From: Coenobita brevimanus
Lineage: Eukaryota > Arthropoda > Malacostraca > Decapoda > Coenobitidae
DNA: 64,000 nucleotides
Assembly: GCA_032717465.1 (NCBI GenBank)
Contig: CM064683.1
Span: 34,717,542-34,781,541, forward strand
Direction: 5' to 3'
Position numbers and translations under genes: made by a program
Notes under the pieces: model-generated
Told to the model about the DNA's origin: nothing
Seen by the model: the letters and a program-made list of their open reading frames with translations, nothing else
Databases searched by the model: none
In this document: positions 1-13,199 of the stretch, piece by piece
Layout of the letters: each line of letters opens with the position of its first letter
How positions within the stretch are numbered: the stretch's first letter is position 1

Positions 1-299
1 GAGAGAAGGCCCACAACGAGTACATTGAACATTTGGAGATCATTTACAGTAACAAACAATTTGGCTTGTTGAAACAAACAAAATCTGTGATTTAGCATAT
101 CAACCATGCAAGCAGGTGTGTTTGCAGGTGTGGGGAGATAATTCACGTATGGGGAGTAATCCTGCAGTGCCTCATAGTACTTCAGAAACTTTCAGAAACA
201 CCAAATGTTTATATTGTCATGAAGGAAAATAGAATATTGTTCAATATTGTTGCAGATGCATGCAAGGGAAAAGAGAAAATGTAACTGTCTTGACTATAT

Positions 300-740
300 C
301 GAGGTGGAGGGGTGGTGGTGGGGGGGATGGGGCTGGGTGGTGGTGGGGGGCTGGGGCTCAGATGTCTGTGATTGCACGTGTTTGCATGTATAGAATAGTA
401 TACAGGGAAGCATTTATTATGTTCAGGAATGAAAAGGCACAGGGAAAAACAAAACATCGAGGCAATACATATAAAGCAACTGTACATGTGTTGGGCGTGG
501 GGGGGGAGAGCAAGCCAAGCTGCATGATCGCTGTCACATGATGATTTATTGGGGGTAGGAGGGTCGTATGGGGCCGAAAGGGAGGGAGGGGGTAGGGTAG
601 GTAGGAGTATACAAGGTAGGGGGGGTTGGAGGGGGTTGGAATGGGCCTCGTGGTTGAAGGAGGGGTAATCTTCGACTTACAACGTCCTACTGGGGCGTAC
701 AGAGGGGTGGGAGGGTCTTCAGAGAGGGTTATTATGTGAC
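300..740 (+). other. G-rich tract with two G-quadruplex-type motifs
   Basis: The + strand is strongly G-rich at 301-357 and 551-660. Four or more runs of three or more G with short loops occur at about 320-350 and at 580-597 (GGGAGGGAGGGGGTAGGG), so both could fold as G-quadruplexes. No gene is visible. The overlapping short open frames have low-complexity translations and are not supported. Confidence 0.6.
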
Positions 741-814
741 AGATGACGAAACATTAAGGCAATGGGTGGGCCGAGAGGAGGGGTGACCCCCCTTTCCCCT
801 AGAGTGGCCGGATC

Positions 815-1552
<738 letters not shown>

Positions 1553-1934
1553 ACCCAACCCGAGGCCGGAGGGGTTAGTTCTCATTGGCTTGAAGGGATA
1601 TACGTCACAATTGGGGTGGAGCAATGTGCAGGCACTTCTTTACATGGTGCTCTATATTGACGTGATTCAGCTGAGAGGGCTAAAGTGGTCAACACATACA
1701 TTGACGTGCTTCGGTATTTATAGGTTGAGCACCCATTCATAAAAGTTAATATCTCTGACTCACTGCTCAGTATAGCAATCTCTATAAATCAAGACTTACC
1801 TAAGATCACTGAATGGAGGCAAAATAACATTGCCTCATTAAATGGCAGGAAAACCAAGTATATATAATTTACTAATAGACAGATATTGCCTATTTTACCT
1901 TCAGTGCTACTACTATTTCTATCCCTAAAAGTAT

Positions 1935-2520
1935 TGAAATTTCGGTGTTTCATTTAGCAGTGCCCTCAGCTGGACCTCTCATGTTAGATCACTTGCTAAA
2001 ACCCCTTCATAGAAACTTGGACTCTTGTACAGAGTACGTGACTTCTTCACTGACGATCAGTTAGCTGTAATTTTCAAGACCCATGGGTGCTCCCAGCTGG
2101 AATATTACTCATCCTTGTGAAGTGGAAATGGAGAAGTTGCACTAAAACAACTGGACAAAATTCAGAACAAAGCAGTTAGAACTATGAATAACCCTGCAAT
2201 TACAAATGAACTACCTCTCCAACAAGTTAGAAGGAATGTTGCCTCCGTTCCATTATTTTAGATATTTTTATGGCAAATGCTCAGACAAAGGTGCCTCCAT
2301 TGTGTCACCTCTGCACGCCTTCCCTAGCATCACACGGGCATCAGGTAGTGTTCATGACTGGACTGTCACACTGCCATATTGCAGAATTTCTGCCTACTAG
2401 ATGTCTTATTTCTAGAACAGCATCTCTTTGGAGTCACTCCCCAGATTGGTTTCCTCACAAGCTCCTGCCTACATTTGTTCAAGTTCAACTATTATAGATT
2501 TTTTTTATGAATGGAGGACA
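1935..2520 (+). mobile_element. Non-LTR retrotransposon (jockey/CR1-like) ORF2 C-terminal fragment
   Basis: With frame changes, this translates to a LINE ORF2 tail. It has a nucleotide stretch reading LDKIQNKAVRTMNNPAI, then FRYFYGKCSD, then HAFPSITRASGSVHDWT, and a short tail like that of many crustacean LINEs (compare the FYRYFNGHCS block of the copies at 6088-6575 and 35593-36550). Two overlapping open frames (2206-2400 and 2428-2661) carry different parts, so at least one frameshift has occurred. There is no reverse transcriptase core; the copy is 5' truncated. A (GT)n array and a short A-run (2637-2647) follow the coding end, consistent with a LINE 3' UTR and tail. The clade is judged from memory. 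Confidence 0.65.
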
Positions 2521-2530
2521 TCTGTAGTCT

Positions 2531-2531
<1 letters not shown>

Positions 2532-2601
<70 letters not shown>
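2532..2601. repeat. (GT)n microsatellite
   Basis: About 70 bp of GT directly downstream of the LINE fragment ending near 2520. Open frames of repeating Cys-Val here are artefacts of the repeat. Confidence 0.95.
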
Positions 2602-2603
<2 letters not shown>

Positions 2604-2649
2604 CATTTGTTTTCCCTTTCTCTGTTTATTTGTAACAAAAAAAAAAAGT

Positions 2650-3205
2650 CACTGTAGGTAAAGTTAGTTTAGCTTAATGCATGTGATAACCTTTGGAGCT
2701 AGGAGTCAGAGAATCTCCTTCCAGATATCTATTTACTTACTATCTGCATTCTTACGTGTTTTTATGGAACAGCTGAGAACATGAAACACTGGAAACCATT
2801 TCACACTATATTGCATTTTTTTACATATGAATTATATGACAGAGTATTACATGAATAAACCTGAACAGGTAATATACTGCATTATATAGTTTCCATTCAT
2901 CATTACACTGGTCAATATCATCTAACCCTTGTCTGCTAAATTATTAACTTCTTTCTTTCGATGACGTCTTTTTTATTATATTTATCCATTGCCAGAATGT
3001 TGTAGCCTACTCACTTTATGAGAGATTTTTTGAACTGGGTTATATATAACCTCCGTTTACTCATTCACTAAAAACTGTTTTTCTTATGTCTTCTTGAGAT
3101 AGCAAGAACAAATCACCAATTTCGTTACCGGATTAAAAGGACCAATAGTTTCAACAAGGACTGCGATAACTATCGTTAGGATGCAGTCTGAACTACAGTA
3201 TGTGC
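2650..3205. other. Unannotated AT-rich DNA
   Basis: No convincing coding frame, RNA gene or repeat relative was recognised. Confidence 0.5.
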
Positions 3206-3321
<116 letters not shown>

Positions 3322-3409
3322 GAAAACATACCGTACTTTGTTTCGGTATTTCCTCTGTCTGAAATCAGTGTCGTAAATGGACACACATTTATAATGTACT
3401 AGCAGGGGT

Positions 3410-4105
3410 ATCAGGTGTTGCTGGGCCAAAAAGGCGAACACTCTAATCTTCTTTGTTCTAGTTCAATCTCCAGAAAGATCATGTACCTCTTATGCTTTTG
3501 AAGAGGGATTATAAGAGGTCCAGGAACTTTCTATTCCAGCTTTCGCAAACTAAAGCACAACATTTGTGTGCACTTGTTTACTATTATCGGTGACCTCAAA
3601 TGACCTCGGAGTGTACCCCCCCTACAATATGTCTACCCCCGATGTATATATGCCCCCCCCCCCCATGCATACATGCCCCCACTAAACTTGCTGACCTAGC
3701 ACGCTTTCCCAGAGTCCAAGCCTGGGCAGAGGGCGTTACTGCGTCATTTCTGAGCAGACACTCAAGAAGGGCAGACTATTTTTGTCAGAGCTCGTAATAA
3801 ACTCATTAACTAGCTGTTTGTACACGGACTTTCTATCACCAAAGTATTGCAAGTTACAGGAGGTCAACCTCACATATCCTATGTCCGAACTGGAGGTCAC
3901 ATGAGTCTTCATGCCAAAAAATAGGGCTGCAGAAGTTACCCGGGCCAAAAAGGTAAACACTCTACCGATGACCTCATATGACCCAGATCTGAATCTTGAC
4001 CCCCTAAATATGGGTCTGGGGGTCTCTGGTCCTTGGTTTGGGCGTGGTTGAAGAACAAACAAGCAAACAATGCTTTTATATAGATAGATAGATAGATAGA
4101 TAAAA
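3410..4105 (+). repeat. Dispersed repeat with internal duplication and (GATA)n tail
   Basis: Two diverged direct copies are visible. TGCTGGGCCAAAAAGG at about 3418 recurs as CCCGGGCCAAAAAGG at about 3939. GGTGACCTCAAATGACC at about 3590 recurs as GATGACCTCATATGACC at about 3966. Between them lies a C-run-rich stretch (3617-3680). The right copy ends in (GATA)n at about 4080-4101, which resembles the short-tandem-repeat tail of a retroposed sequence. No protein homology is seen. Confidence 0.55.
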
Positions 4106-5990
4106 TCTATAATCAATCACTGGAAACACCGAAACATACTAAGTCCTTTGGGTGAGAGAGTGAAAACAGTAGTACAGCTGAATGTTCCCAGTTAGTGCAT
4201 TAGCAAGTCTTGAAACGAAGTGCTACACTTATTATCAATCTGAAATCAGATGACTTACGTTCCCCACGTTGACAGCCCTCAGTAATGAACTGTGCTCGAA
4301 GATTTGCTACACATTTAAATACAACATTGTATATTAAAATATTCTTTATCGTGATGATGAATTACAGTAAACTTAGATACCATATGGACTAATATGCTCC
4401 ATATAGTCAAGCGGATATTTTTTATATTATCGTGTAAAGTGGTTATCTGTTATTAATAACTTACAATTACTGTTGAGGTAACTACCGTATGTCAGTGTAA
4501 CCCACCTAAATAAACTCTCCCAGCACCCGTTTATGCCTATATAGCGACATTTCCGGAAGATAGATATAAGTCATACACCGAATGAATATGTAAGTGTTGG
4601 CAATTGTACTGGCTTTAAAGAAACATCCCCAAAGAGAAGGGGAAGCCACAAAGTATAATGAACAAGTGTTAAAGTAAAAGGTTCTATATCGCCATGAGTT
4701 GAAAGTGAAACAACAACTTTTAGACATGGAATATGTTAATGCGTAAGAAACTGTAAAACTATTCCAGAGAGCTCTGCATATACTTACTGAAAAAAAAAAA
4801 AAAAAAAAGCACCTAAGGAGCGGAGATTGAAAAACGTATGCAAGTTGTGCGAGGGGGAAATACATCCCTGAATAAAAAATAAAAAAATAGTTTACCTGTA
4901 TAAAAGTATTTATGAATAAGAAGTAAATGTAATTTTCTTCTCTGGATCAAAATGATAAATAAAAGGAGAAACGAGCGTGGGGAAACGAAAGCATTGTTTC
5001 GGGAGCAGGGAAAATTCATAAATTGGAGATGAATACTGTTTCTTAGGAAAACATATCACCGAATAATTGCTAAAGGGAGGACGAAAAATATTCTTATGAA
5101 AGAAATAATAAACCGTAGCATTTCTCAGGGTCAAAAGAGAGCCGAAAGAGATCAATGAAAAAATGTCTTTTTTTCAGTGTCCGATTAGGACATACACTGT
5201 ACTTGAAAATTCACTTCTGTCCTTGCCGAATGCATACAAGGGCTGTCTCATTTTGGACTGACGCTATGATATCAGCTGGGGTGTCGTGTATTACGTGAGT
5301 ACTGTAGAACATCACTAAATTGTTTTCATAAAGTTCAAACCATCAAACTAACTCTTGCCCATTCCTGGAATCGTACACTTGTGCAACAATTGTCCTTTCA
5401 AACAGCTGACTTCTCCTCTAGCCACTTGACCAAGGAGAATATTCAAAGGTAAGAGAAAAAAAAAATATGCTTCTTTCTAAAACCAAAACATTTCTGGATA
5501 ACATCTAAACGTATCCTTCCAGGAATTTTAAAATAGAAAAGAATCAGAAAATGAAAGAGGGGAATTGAAAGCATGAGGAATGCGTGTGTGGGAATAGGAA
5601 ATCATTGAAACATACAAAATTAACTAAAAAAAAAATTGAGGACTTGTTAATAAGGGAGAAAGTATTGCCGGGAGAATGACTGGGTAGTTTTAGGGAAATT
5701 CTGAGATTAACGAAGTGAAATATTTTAGAATGCAGAATATAATTGTGAAGTATTATGGCTGAATAATGGAGGTAAGAAAAAGTAAGAGAGGGTACAGGTG
5801 TGCAATCACGTCTCTTATTACATTTTTAATTCTTGCTGCTACTGGACGATGTCATTCTGCTATATGAAAACACCTCTGAAAACGAAGGGGCTAGACTCGA
5901 ATCATTCCTTTATACTTTTTACACTCTAATGTCAGATAGTTTTACTTGAGGAATCTCTTTGTAATTAAGAGGTCTGAAAAAGTTTCCAAT
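4106..5990. other. Unannotated AT-rich DNA
   Basis: No supported gene. It holds an A-run at 4791-4808 and purine-rich stretches. Several minus-strand open frames of 60-120 codons lack recognisable motifs and compositional support. Confidence 0.5.
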
Positions 5991-6087
5991 GCCTCGCTTA
6001 ATACAAGAAAGCCCTATCATGCATTCAGTATGGACAATAAATATTAGTAGCAAAGCGGTGATGTGTGAAGATATGTTTTTTTTTTTT

Positions 6088-6575
6088 ATGTCAGGAAGAA
6101 GGAACCAAAGGCAACAAGCCCGCAAAACTGTTCCTTCCAATAGAAAAACAAAATACAAGAGAGAGCCAAATTCAAGATCCGATCATTTCGGGATGCCTGG
6201 ACACACCGCGTTTGAAAGACTGGAGATCACAGGAAGCAGGAAATACAGACAGGGGGAGACAGTTCCTGAGCTGACCCGTTGCACAAATGAAGGACTGGGA
6301 GCAACGGTCAACTCTTGCATTAGAGAGTTGGACAGAAAAGGGATGAGAGTTTGCTGCCAGACGGGTGCTACGCGCCCGTCGTAGAGGTGGTGGAATGCAT
6401 GCAGACATTTCAGAGGAGCAGTGACCATTGAAGTAGCGATAGAAAAGAGATAAAGATGCAACAGTGTGGCGAAGAAACAGAGGTTGAAGGGAGTCAGTAA
6501 GAGAAGGAGAGTTAATTAGACGAAAAGCCTTTGACTGCACCCTATTGACACTTAATATCTGAGGGAACACAAACT
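6088..6575 (-). mobile_element. LINE ORF2 C-terminal fragment, family J copy 1, with poly(A) tail
   Basis: The minus strand encodes VQSKAFRLINSPSLTDS, then FYRYFNGHCSSE, ARSTRLAANSHPFSVQLS and FPASCDLQSFKRGVSRH. This C-terminal tail of a jockey/CR1-like LINE ORF2 recurs at 35593-36550 and 38008-38452. The reverse transcriptase core is missing, so the copy is 5' truncated near the start of this block. The 3' UTR (GGCCTTTG-like, then TTCCTTCTTCCT) is followed on the minus strand by a run of 12 A (6076-6087 as T on +). The frame is almost intact over about 130 codons, but it is only a fragment. Confidence 0.8.
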
Positions 6576-6600
6576 GTATAGTGTATCTCCAAAGATGAGA

Positions 6601-6659
6601 AAGTAGTAGTAGTAGTAGTGGTGGTACTAAAACTAGTAGTAGTAGTAGTAGTAGCAGTA

Positions 6660-6709
<50 letters not shown>

Positions 6710-6710
6710 T
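6601..6710. repeat. Compound (AGT)n/(TAA)n microsatellite
   Basis: Interrupted AGT repeats (6604-6660) pass into about 50 bp of pure TAA (6660-6709). Confidence 0.9.
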
Positions 6711-6859
6711 GTAATCCAGAGAATAAGCATTAACAACTTCACTGTGGCTTTTTTAGCGACTGCTTGGATAATGTTATTCAGAGCACTGTTTAGAATCATC
6801 ATCATCACCATACAATATTTCCTATGTATATATGATTTCCAGTACTTTAAAAATATTTC

Positions 6860-7884
6860 ATAGTCTTATTAAACACTTGAAATGATTGAACTTCTTTCAA
6901 CTACATACTCAAATTTTGTTCGCCTGAATAAACCACCCAAGAAATCTGACAAAAAGGAATAGGTTAAATTTGTTGTTTTGTGGTAATTCCGCTTTGAATA
7001 GGAATAGTTTCTAATATTTTAGAAGCATTTGACTGCCTTATTTAATCCTGGACCGCTACTAGCAGGACAAAGACAAAATCTAGTGTTAACCTGAAAAAAA
7101 TTACCTAAGACAGTTCAAACTGTAAGGGAAAAACTAGACACTCAGATAAATTTACATTCTTGTTAAGGTCAGACGACATTTTTCAGTAGTTAGAGAGCGG
7201 CGTCACGTCTGATGAGAGTTAATTGGAAAACCTCCCGTAACACTTTCAAGACATGAGAAATTTTAACTATTTTCTTTTTATTGCGAAAGAATAGTCTTTG
7301 GTCTAAATGGCTTTGTCCATTTTATAGATTTACTCCTTCTATCTGATGACCTCTATATAGTTTTTTTGTATTCCCTCTATACAGTTTTTTGTATTCAAAC
7401 AAGGTTACTTAGATCAGGAGATATTCTTTGAACTTGGAAGTTTGGTAGAGCGTACATCTTTTACATTCTTAAGATACTATTGTAAACTGAATCAAACCGT
7501 CGGGTAGTAACAACAATAATATGAAAATGACGTCCTGGGACTGAACGAGTTAAAGCATTCATAGCTTCACCGAGATATTTTATTGTAGTACGTGCCGTAA
7601 CGTCTTAGATTTGCATTCTTAATGACTTCAGGACGAATATACACTGCTGTAACCTCAACGATATAGACTACTTTACATTCATAGATATATTTACCTACTT
7701 GTTTCTTCATAGTTATATTCTGGTATTAGCTTCTTCATAGATAATTTTAGCCTTAACTTCGTATGCTGAAATATTTCCTACATGAATTAAGCTCATATTT
7801 TCGCATCACTTTAAACTGCCATTTACCTGTCCTGAAAGATGACCTGCAACACGAGTTTGGCACTTCACTGTGGTGCTAGTCGTG

Positions 7885-7885
<1 letters not shown>
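6860..7885. other. Unannotated AT-rich DNA
   Basis: No supported gene. One short internal duplication (CTCTATATAGTTTTTTGTATTC-like at about 7351 and 7377, split by a few bases) is the only structure noticed. Confidence 0.5.
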
Positions 7886-7940
<55 letters not shown>

Positions 7941-8026
7941 TACTACTACTACTACTACCACTACTGCTACTACTACTGCTGCTACTACTACTACTGCTAT
8001 TATTATTATTATTATTATTATTATTA
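7886..8026. repeat. Compound (ATT)n/(ACT)n/(ATT)n microsatellite at a LINE 3' end
   Basis: Trinucleotide array with ATT ends and an ACT/GCT centre. It abuts the 3' terminus of LINE family J copy 2 at 8027, where family J copies elsewhere carry poly(A) or (TA)n. Confidence 0.9.
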
Positions 8027-8133
8027 GGCAAAAGAGAAGGAATCAAAGGCTAGAAGCCCGCAAAGTTGTTCCCTCCATCTAAAAAAAGCCAAATACAAGA
8101 ATCGTTCATTTAGACAGGCGCGGACACTTGCGT
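8027..8133 (-). mobile_element. LINE family J 3' end, copy 2 (about 105 bp)
   Basis: On the minus strand this matches the last part of the copy at 6088-6575. It has the GGGCTTCTAGCCTTTGATTCC block followed by TTCTCTTTTGCC and the trinucleotide array. The 5' side is truncated within the ORF2 tail and only the 3' UTR and last codons remain. Confidence 0.7.
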
Positions 8134-8617
8134 AAAAATGAAGAAAAGGAAGAGGAGGGAATACAGAATGGCCTTATTATCTATTTCTGCCATCGACCTA
8201 CGTGAAATAAGCTGTGAAAGGACGAAAACCTCCTCAAGTTTCGAGGATGAACTTAATATAGATGTTACATGGGTTGTCATTACCTGGACTCACTGACGCC
8301 TGCTGTGACGGGGCGTGGACGTCGAACTCAGAGGACATCAATTTGCACCGAACCCAGAACGTCAGCTTCAAGAAACTTACTTGTTACGTGAGATACTCTT
8401 AGTTTTAACAATATTATGTCAGGGTTACGAGCTTTGCTACATATATATACTACGTACATACAGTACATGTACATGTAACAGTACATATACATGTAACCAT
8501 AGGAGAGTACTTACAGTAGCTCACATTCTGAATGTTGTCCGGATTAGTGTCCTGTGTGGGGTCGTTTTGGCTGCTACCCGTTGCTCGTCGCGGGCAAGCC
8601 ATTCCGTCAAAGGTTTT
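8134..8617. other. Unannotated DNA
   Basis: No supported gene or repeat. One long + frame (8315-8983) crosses this stretch, but its second half is the antisense of a LINE and its first half has no recognisable domain. Confidence 0.5.
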
Positions 8618-9690
8618 TCTATCTGTCTATCTATCTATCTATTGCCAGATGCCTTAATCCAATATGGGGTGGCCATAAACATATCGCCTCCATGTCACTC
8701 GGTCCCCCGCCATTTCATTGCCCTGCTTCCAGCTCACATCCCTCTCTCTTCCATCCCTCCCTCTCATCCTCGGTCTCCTACTCCCTCTGCCCTCCACTCA
8801 ATCTCTCTCACATACAGTCTCCTAGTTAGTCTTTTATTTTCCATCCTCTCCACATGGCCAAACCACCTCAGCGTATTTCCCCTAACGCTTTCTATCGCAT
8901 CCACATCCACGCCACAAAGCTCTTTCACTTCCTCATCTGTCAGCCTTTCTCTCCGCGTGGCTTCACACTCTCCTCTCAAATAACTCATTTCCACTGCTCT
9001 CACTCTCGACTTGCGCCCTTCCAACAAGGTCCAAGCCTCACTTCTATACGTTAGAGTTGGTATCACAATGCGCCACGCAGCGACTTTTTTACTTACATTC
9101 TCTCTTCACTGATTCATATCACTTCTTCCAAAGAACCAGCAACCTTTCTTCCTTGCTGTACCATTTTAAGCACTTCACCATCTAAATTTCCATCCTTACT
9201 TATCATACTACTCAAGTACATAAATACACTCACAGTTTCCATTTCCTCATCATCCAGCCTCACTGTGCACTCAGTTATTTCATTTCTCTCTAAGACCAAA
9301 GCTTTACTCTTTCCTACATTCACCTTTATATTCCGTTTCTTACATACGTTGCCAGGCTCATTCACCAAGCCTCGCAGTTTTCCTTCACTTAAAAATACAG
9401 TATCATCTGCAAACAACAGAACAGAAAGTTATCAAATGCTGCTGTCTCATTATTGCTGCTCCAACATCCGCTGTCCTGCCTTATATCTCTTTTTTAATTT
9501 CATCCACATACGAACTGAACAACCATGGAAAAACGACGCATCCCTATCTTAATGCAACATTCAAATCGAAAAATTCACTCAGTTCACCATCCACACGCAC
9601 TGTAGCTCTAGGGCCCCCATACATACTCTTCATGGCATTCAGTAGTTGCCCGTTTACTCCATACATTTTTAATATTATCCACATTCTTTC
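8618..9690 (-). mobile_element. RTE-like LINE 3' half, copy A, with (GATA)n tail
   Basis: The minus strand encodes, with frameshifts, the reverse transcriptase catalytic box FADDTVFLSEGKLRGLVNEPG, a linker with KVNVGKSKALVLERNE, a thumb region (FMYLSSMISKDGN) and the ORF end (PTLTYRSEAWTLLEG, then TLRWFGHVERMENKRLTRR). This is the usual order in RTE-like LINEs. The 5' side is truncated near 9690 before the catalytic box is complete. The 3' end reads TTAAGGCATCTGGCAATAGA and then (GATA)n (8620-8642 as CTAT on +). Copies B, C and D in this window are the same family. The frame is broken several times, so it is inactive. Confidence 0.85.
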
Positions 9691-9879
9691 ACTAAGAAGT
9701 AGTTATTATCCTCGAAGTTAATCATCACCATCATTAACACCATAATCCTACTTCGAAATTCTAATGCCTGTGTTGGGTATAATCCAAAAACAAAAGGGAG
9801 CAACCACAAAAGCAGAACCATTAAGAGACTACCCAGTGAAATGGGTGACTGAATCATTCACGTATCATTTAAAATGTCT

Positions 9880-10660
9880 AAATCTCGGTTTCTCCTCACA
9901 GGCAAAAAATACTTGCTCATAGTTCCTTTTGTCATGCCCTACAACAAATATTGAATAGCCAAGGGAACATCAAACTTTCTTGTCTCACTCCAACACTGAT
10001 TCTGAACACTCATTTACGTATCCATGTGCTCTTGCACATACTTCACAATCATCGCAAAGATTCCTCACAACATTCAGCAGATTTCTATCCATATCATGTA
10101 CGTATGCCTTTCCATAATACCTGCCTCTTAAAATGATCCCAAAGCCAAAGTGAAGTAGTTATTCTAGAGTCTTTTACATCTGGCTTCCCAATCATCTACA
10201 CTTCTTTTCTTTCTGCAAAAGGTAAATCCTCACATTTTCCTACCATTACCATTTTGCAAACAACCGTGTTCATCATTCATCAGACATTATAACTTTCTTA
10301 CATGCTGTTAGTATTCTTCCAAGTTTCTTTTCTAAAACACTCAGCTGACTAATATTAATACTCCACGAAAAAAATTGTAGGCACTTCGGTCATCTTTACG
10401 TTTATGCAAAAACATAATGACAACCTGCTTCATTGGTACTGTTCCATTCATCAAAGCTTTCTGGCACATTTGCAACAAAGTTCAGGTAAAATTTCCGCTG
10501 GTACACATAGTGCCACTGTCGAAACCACATTTCATATATTCATATATGTCTTCTCAACACCCATTACCTTTTCATTTTTCAACCTTTTCAGAGCAGACCA
10601 CTTTTATCTCATATAAAGTGAACTCTCCCACAGTCTGAACAAGTGTAAAAGAGAATTACA
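9880..10660 (-). mobile_element. LINE reverse transcriptase fragment, other family
   Basis: Minus-strand frames pieced together show GIPAEILPELCCKCARKALM followed by PMKQVVIMFLHKRKDD near 10400-10510, and VGVRQESLMFPWLFNIC near 9950-9990. These correspond to the reverse transcriptase motifs before and after the first catalytic Asp in many LINEs. Stops and shifts break it throughout. It is next to copy A but not collinear with it, so I treat it as a separate older insertion. There is little sign of the flanking domains. Confidence 0.5.
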
Positions 10661-11260
10661 GCTAACGCCAGACGGTTACATCCTGCTGAGAGCGATTCAC
10701 TGGACTAGTGGCGTACCCTCCTCAAATGGGAAGCCATGCTGGTGTCGAGTCCTATGTGGGGATGAGGCACAGCTACACGATGTACGCTCCTTAAAAAATC
10801 CGAAATATCAGAAAGGGGATGGCGTGGCGGCAGAGGGTTCAGTGTTTTGACGGATCTGACTATGAGGCCCACTCCCCAGGTCCCTCCTAACTACCAGGTC
10901 CCTCCTAACTACCTCACCGCACTGGACCCTGTAAATATGAGTACATATAAACACTGTCATCAATTAATTCCTTTAACTATTACGATTATTTTCCAGAAAA
11001 CGCCAGGAATATTAGTCCAGTAAAAACTAATTAAAGGAGACGAAAAATGCTAAATTAAATGTTTCCACGTAAAAATTATCCAAAACGTTAAAGCAGAACA
11101 CAGCGAAGATAAAAGTGGAACGCAACCACGAGGAAGTGAGAGAAAAGAAGTTGAAGAGTACCCTTTGTTCTGGGAAGCATGGCGGCTCAGGAACATTATC
11201 CTCTTAACGACTGCTAATCCGACACGCGAGGAGACACAGTGAGTATGCCATTAATTTCTG
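10661..11260. other. Unannotated DNA with one short tandem duplication
   Basis: No gene recognised. CAGGTCCCTCCTAACTAC occurs twice in direct succession at about 10879 and 10897. Confidence 0.5.
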
Positions 11261-11261
11261 G

Positions 11262-11403
11262 TAGTCTCCCTCCTCTTCCTCTCCCTCTTCCTTGCTGCCT
11301 GTACTTTCTCTCCTTAACTTTCTTTACCATCATCTTCTCCTCTCCCCCTTCCCTGTTTCCCCCTACTCTCCGTTCGTATCTCATCTTTCACTCACCCTGT
11401 CAC

Positions 11404-11456
<53 letters not shown>

Positions 11457-11995
11457 GCACTGTTTCCTCATCTCTCAGCTTGTAACTCATCTTCATCTTC
11501 CTCCCCTCTCCTCTCCCTGCCGCCTCCTCTCGCGTCCTTCCTTCTCCCCCCATTCTTTCCCTCCATCCATTCTTATCCTCCACTGTCTTCTCTCTCACCC
11601 CCTTCCATCTCTCCTCCCCTTCCCACCACATCCTCTCTCTCCCCATACTTCCTCTCATCCCTCCCCCTCTCATTCCTCCTCCTCCAACACAAATCCCCTC
11701 CAGTCATACTCCTCCCTGCTCACTCTCCTTCTTCGCTCATCCTTCTTGTTCACCCCTCCCGCTCCCCCTCCGTCCCTCCTCTCCTACTGTCACTCTCCAC
11801 TGCGTCTCACCTCTCCCTTTTCCTCTCACCTCATTCTCACTCTTACTCTCTATCCTATCTCACCTCATTCTCACTCTTACTCTCTATCCTATCTCACCTC
11901 CTCTCTCTTTCACCATTCTCTATCTCCTTTCACGTCCTCAATCTCATCTTTTCTCTCCTTGCATCCTTTATCCTTTGCCTTTTCCCCTCCCCAGC
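11262..11995 (+). repeat. Polypyrimidine tract (about 730 bp) with an embedded (CT)n
   Basis: Nearly all bases on + are C or T, with a pure (CT)n at about 11409-11454. An imperfect direct repeat of TCTCACTCTTACTCTCTATCC lies at about 11837 and 11870. The long + open frames (up to 279 codons) are Ser/Leu/Pro-only translations of this composition and are not genes. Confidence 0.9.
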
Positions 11996-12119
11996 ATGCT
12001 AAGTGGCAGCCTAGTAATGATGAACTGCCACCAACGTCAAGGCCACAAGGCAAAGTGAAAGACTCAGTCTTTAGTTGATGGGTGTAGCTGTTGCACTTTG
12101 TGTGCTCCATATATATATT

Positions 12120-12212
12120 TTTTTTACATCTCCTTCCTTGTTTTCAAAATTCATTTTGTTATTTTTATAAAAAAAAATACATATTTTCATTTAATTCCTA
12201 TCATTGGCTTTC

Positions 12213-12273
<61 letters not shown>

Positions 12274-12304
12274 CTACACACACAGTCTATATCTATATAT
12301 CAAA

Positions 12305-12357
<53 letters not shown>
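12120..12357. repeat. Compound microsatellite (CA)n(TA)n, then (CT)n
   Basis: (CA)n at 12217-12245 passes into (TA)n at 12246-12273, and after a short spacer comes (CT)n at 12310-12356. No gene overlaps it. Confidence 0.9.
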
Positions 12358-12360
<3 letters not shown>

Positions 12361-12780
12361 TGTTTATCTATTAACTAATTTATTTATTGTATACACATTA
12401 GTACAGATATACTTTTTCTCCCCTCTATCGGATTAGTTGTTCCTTTAAGCCAAGAATTTATCCCATTCTTCCTCCTTTTTAAGAAGGGGGATGCACTGTT
12501 AATGGAAAAATACACCCTGGCCTGACCAATAGCCCCTTCAGCTTAAAATAAAAAAATCTAGCTCTAGATATTATTGTTTTCAAATCTAAAAGGATTTGTT
12601 ACTCATAAGATTTTATAGAAGGCTTCATCCAACATCCCCATTTCGAAATTCGAAACGTAGCTAAAAAGAAAATAGTGTGGTAGTGGCGGGAGTTTGATGA
12701 AAGTGACATGCATTTTGAAAGGATTAAGAACAAGGCTGGTGCAAAAATAATCTAGATATCCAACTTTGTTAAGTTTCTCA
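12358..12780. other. Unannotated AT-rich DNA
   Basis: No supported gene, repeat or RNA was recognised. Confidence 0.5.
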
Positions 12781-13115
12781 GGGGTACACCTCTGCCTCCC
12801 TCTCTCTCTCTCCTTCTATTTGTCTCCCCTTTTCTCCCTCACTCTTCTCCCCCTCCACCTCATACTATTCCCATTCCTCCCTCGTTCCATTATTTCTGTA
12901 TCACTCTTTCCACCCTTTTCTTTTCTCTCCACACTCCTAGTCTACATCACTCTACTTCCCTCGCTTTCTCTTTCTACCCTCTCACTCATTCCCTCACCAT
13001 TTTCAGCCCTCTCTCCCTTCCGCTCCTCCTCCTCCTCCTCCATCCTCTTTCCTTGCTTCTCCCCCTTCAAATTTCCCCCCTTCCTCTCAGCCCCCCTACC
13101 CCTTACACTTTCTTG
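12780..13115 (+). repeat. Polypyrimidine tract
   Basis: About 335 bp almost entirely C and T on +. Open frames across it are compositional artefacts. Confidence 0.85.
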
Positions 13116-13199
13116 ACGCACTTGTGAGGTGCAAATGGAGATGAGGTGTGGCTTGGTGGGTGATTCACACGACACACAGGCACTGTCTTCTTGGAGGAT

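Noticed and set aside
8315..8983. 222-codon + frame as a novel gene
   Set aside because: Its 3' half is antisense to RTE-like LINE copy A and includes the LINE's (GATA)n tail. The remainder lacks any motif.
11239..12078. 279-codon + frame with Ser-Pro-Leu repeats
   Set aside because: It is a translation of a polypyrimidine tract. All three frames are open for similar lengths.
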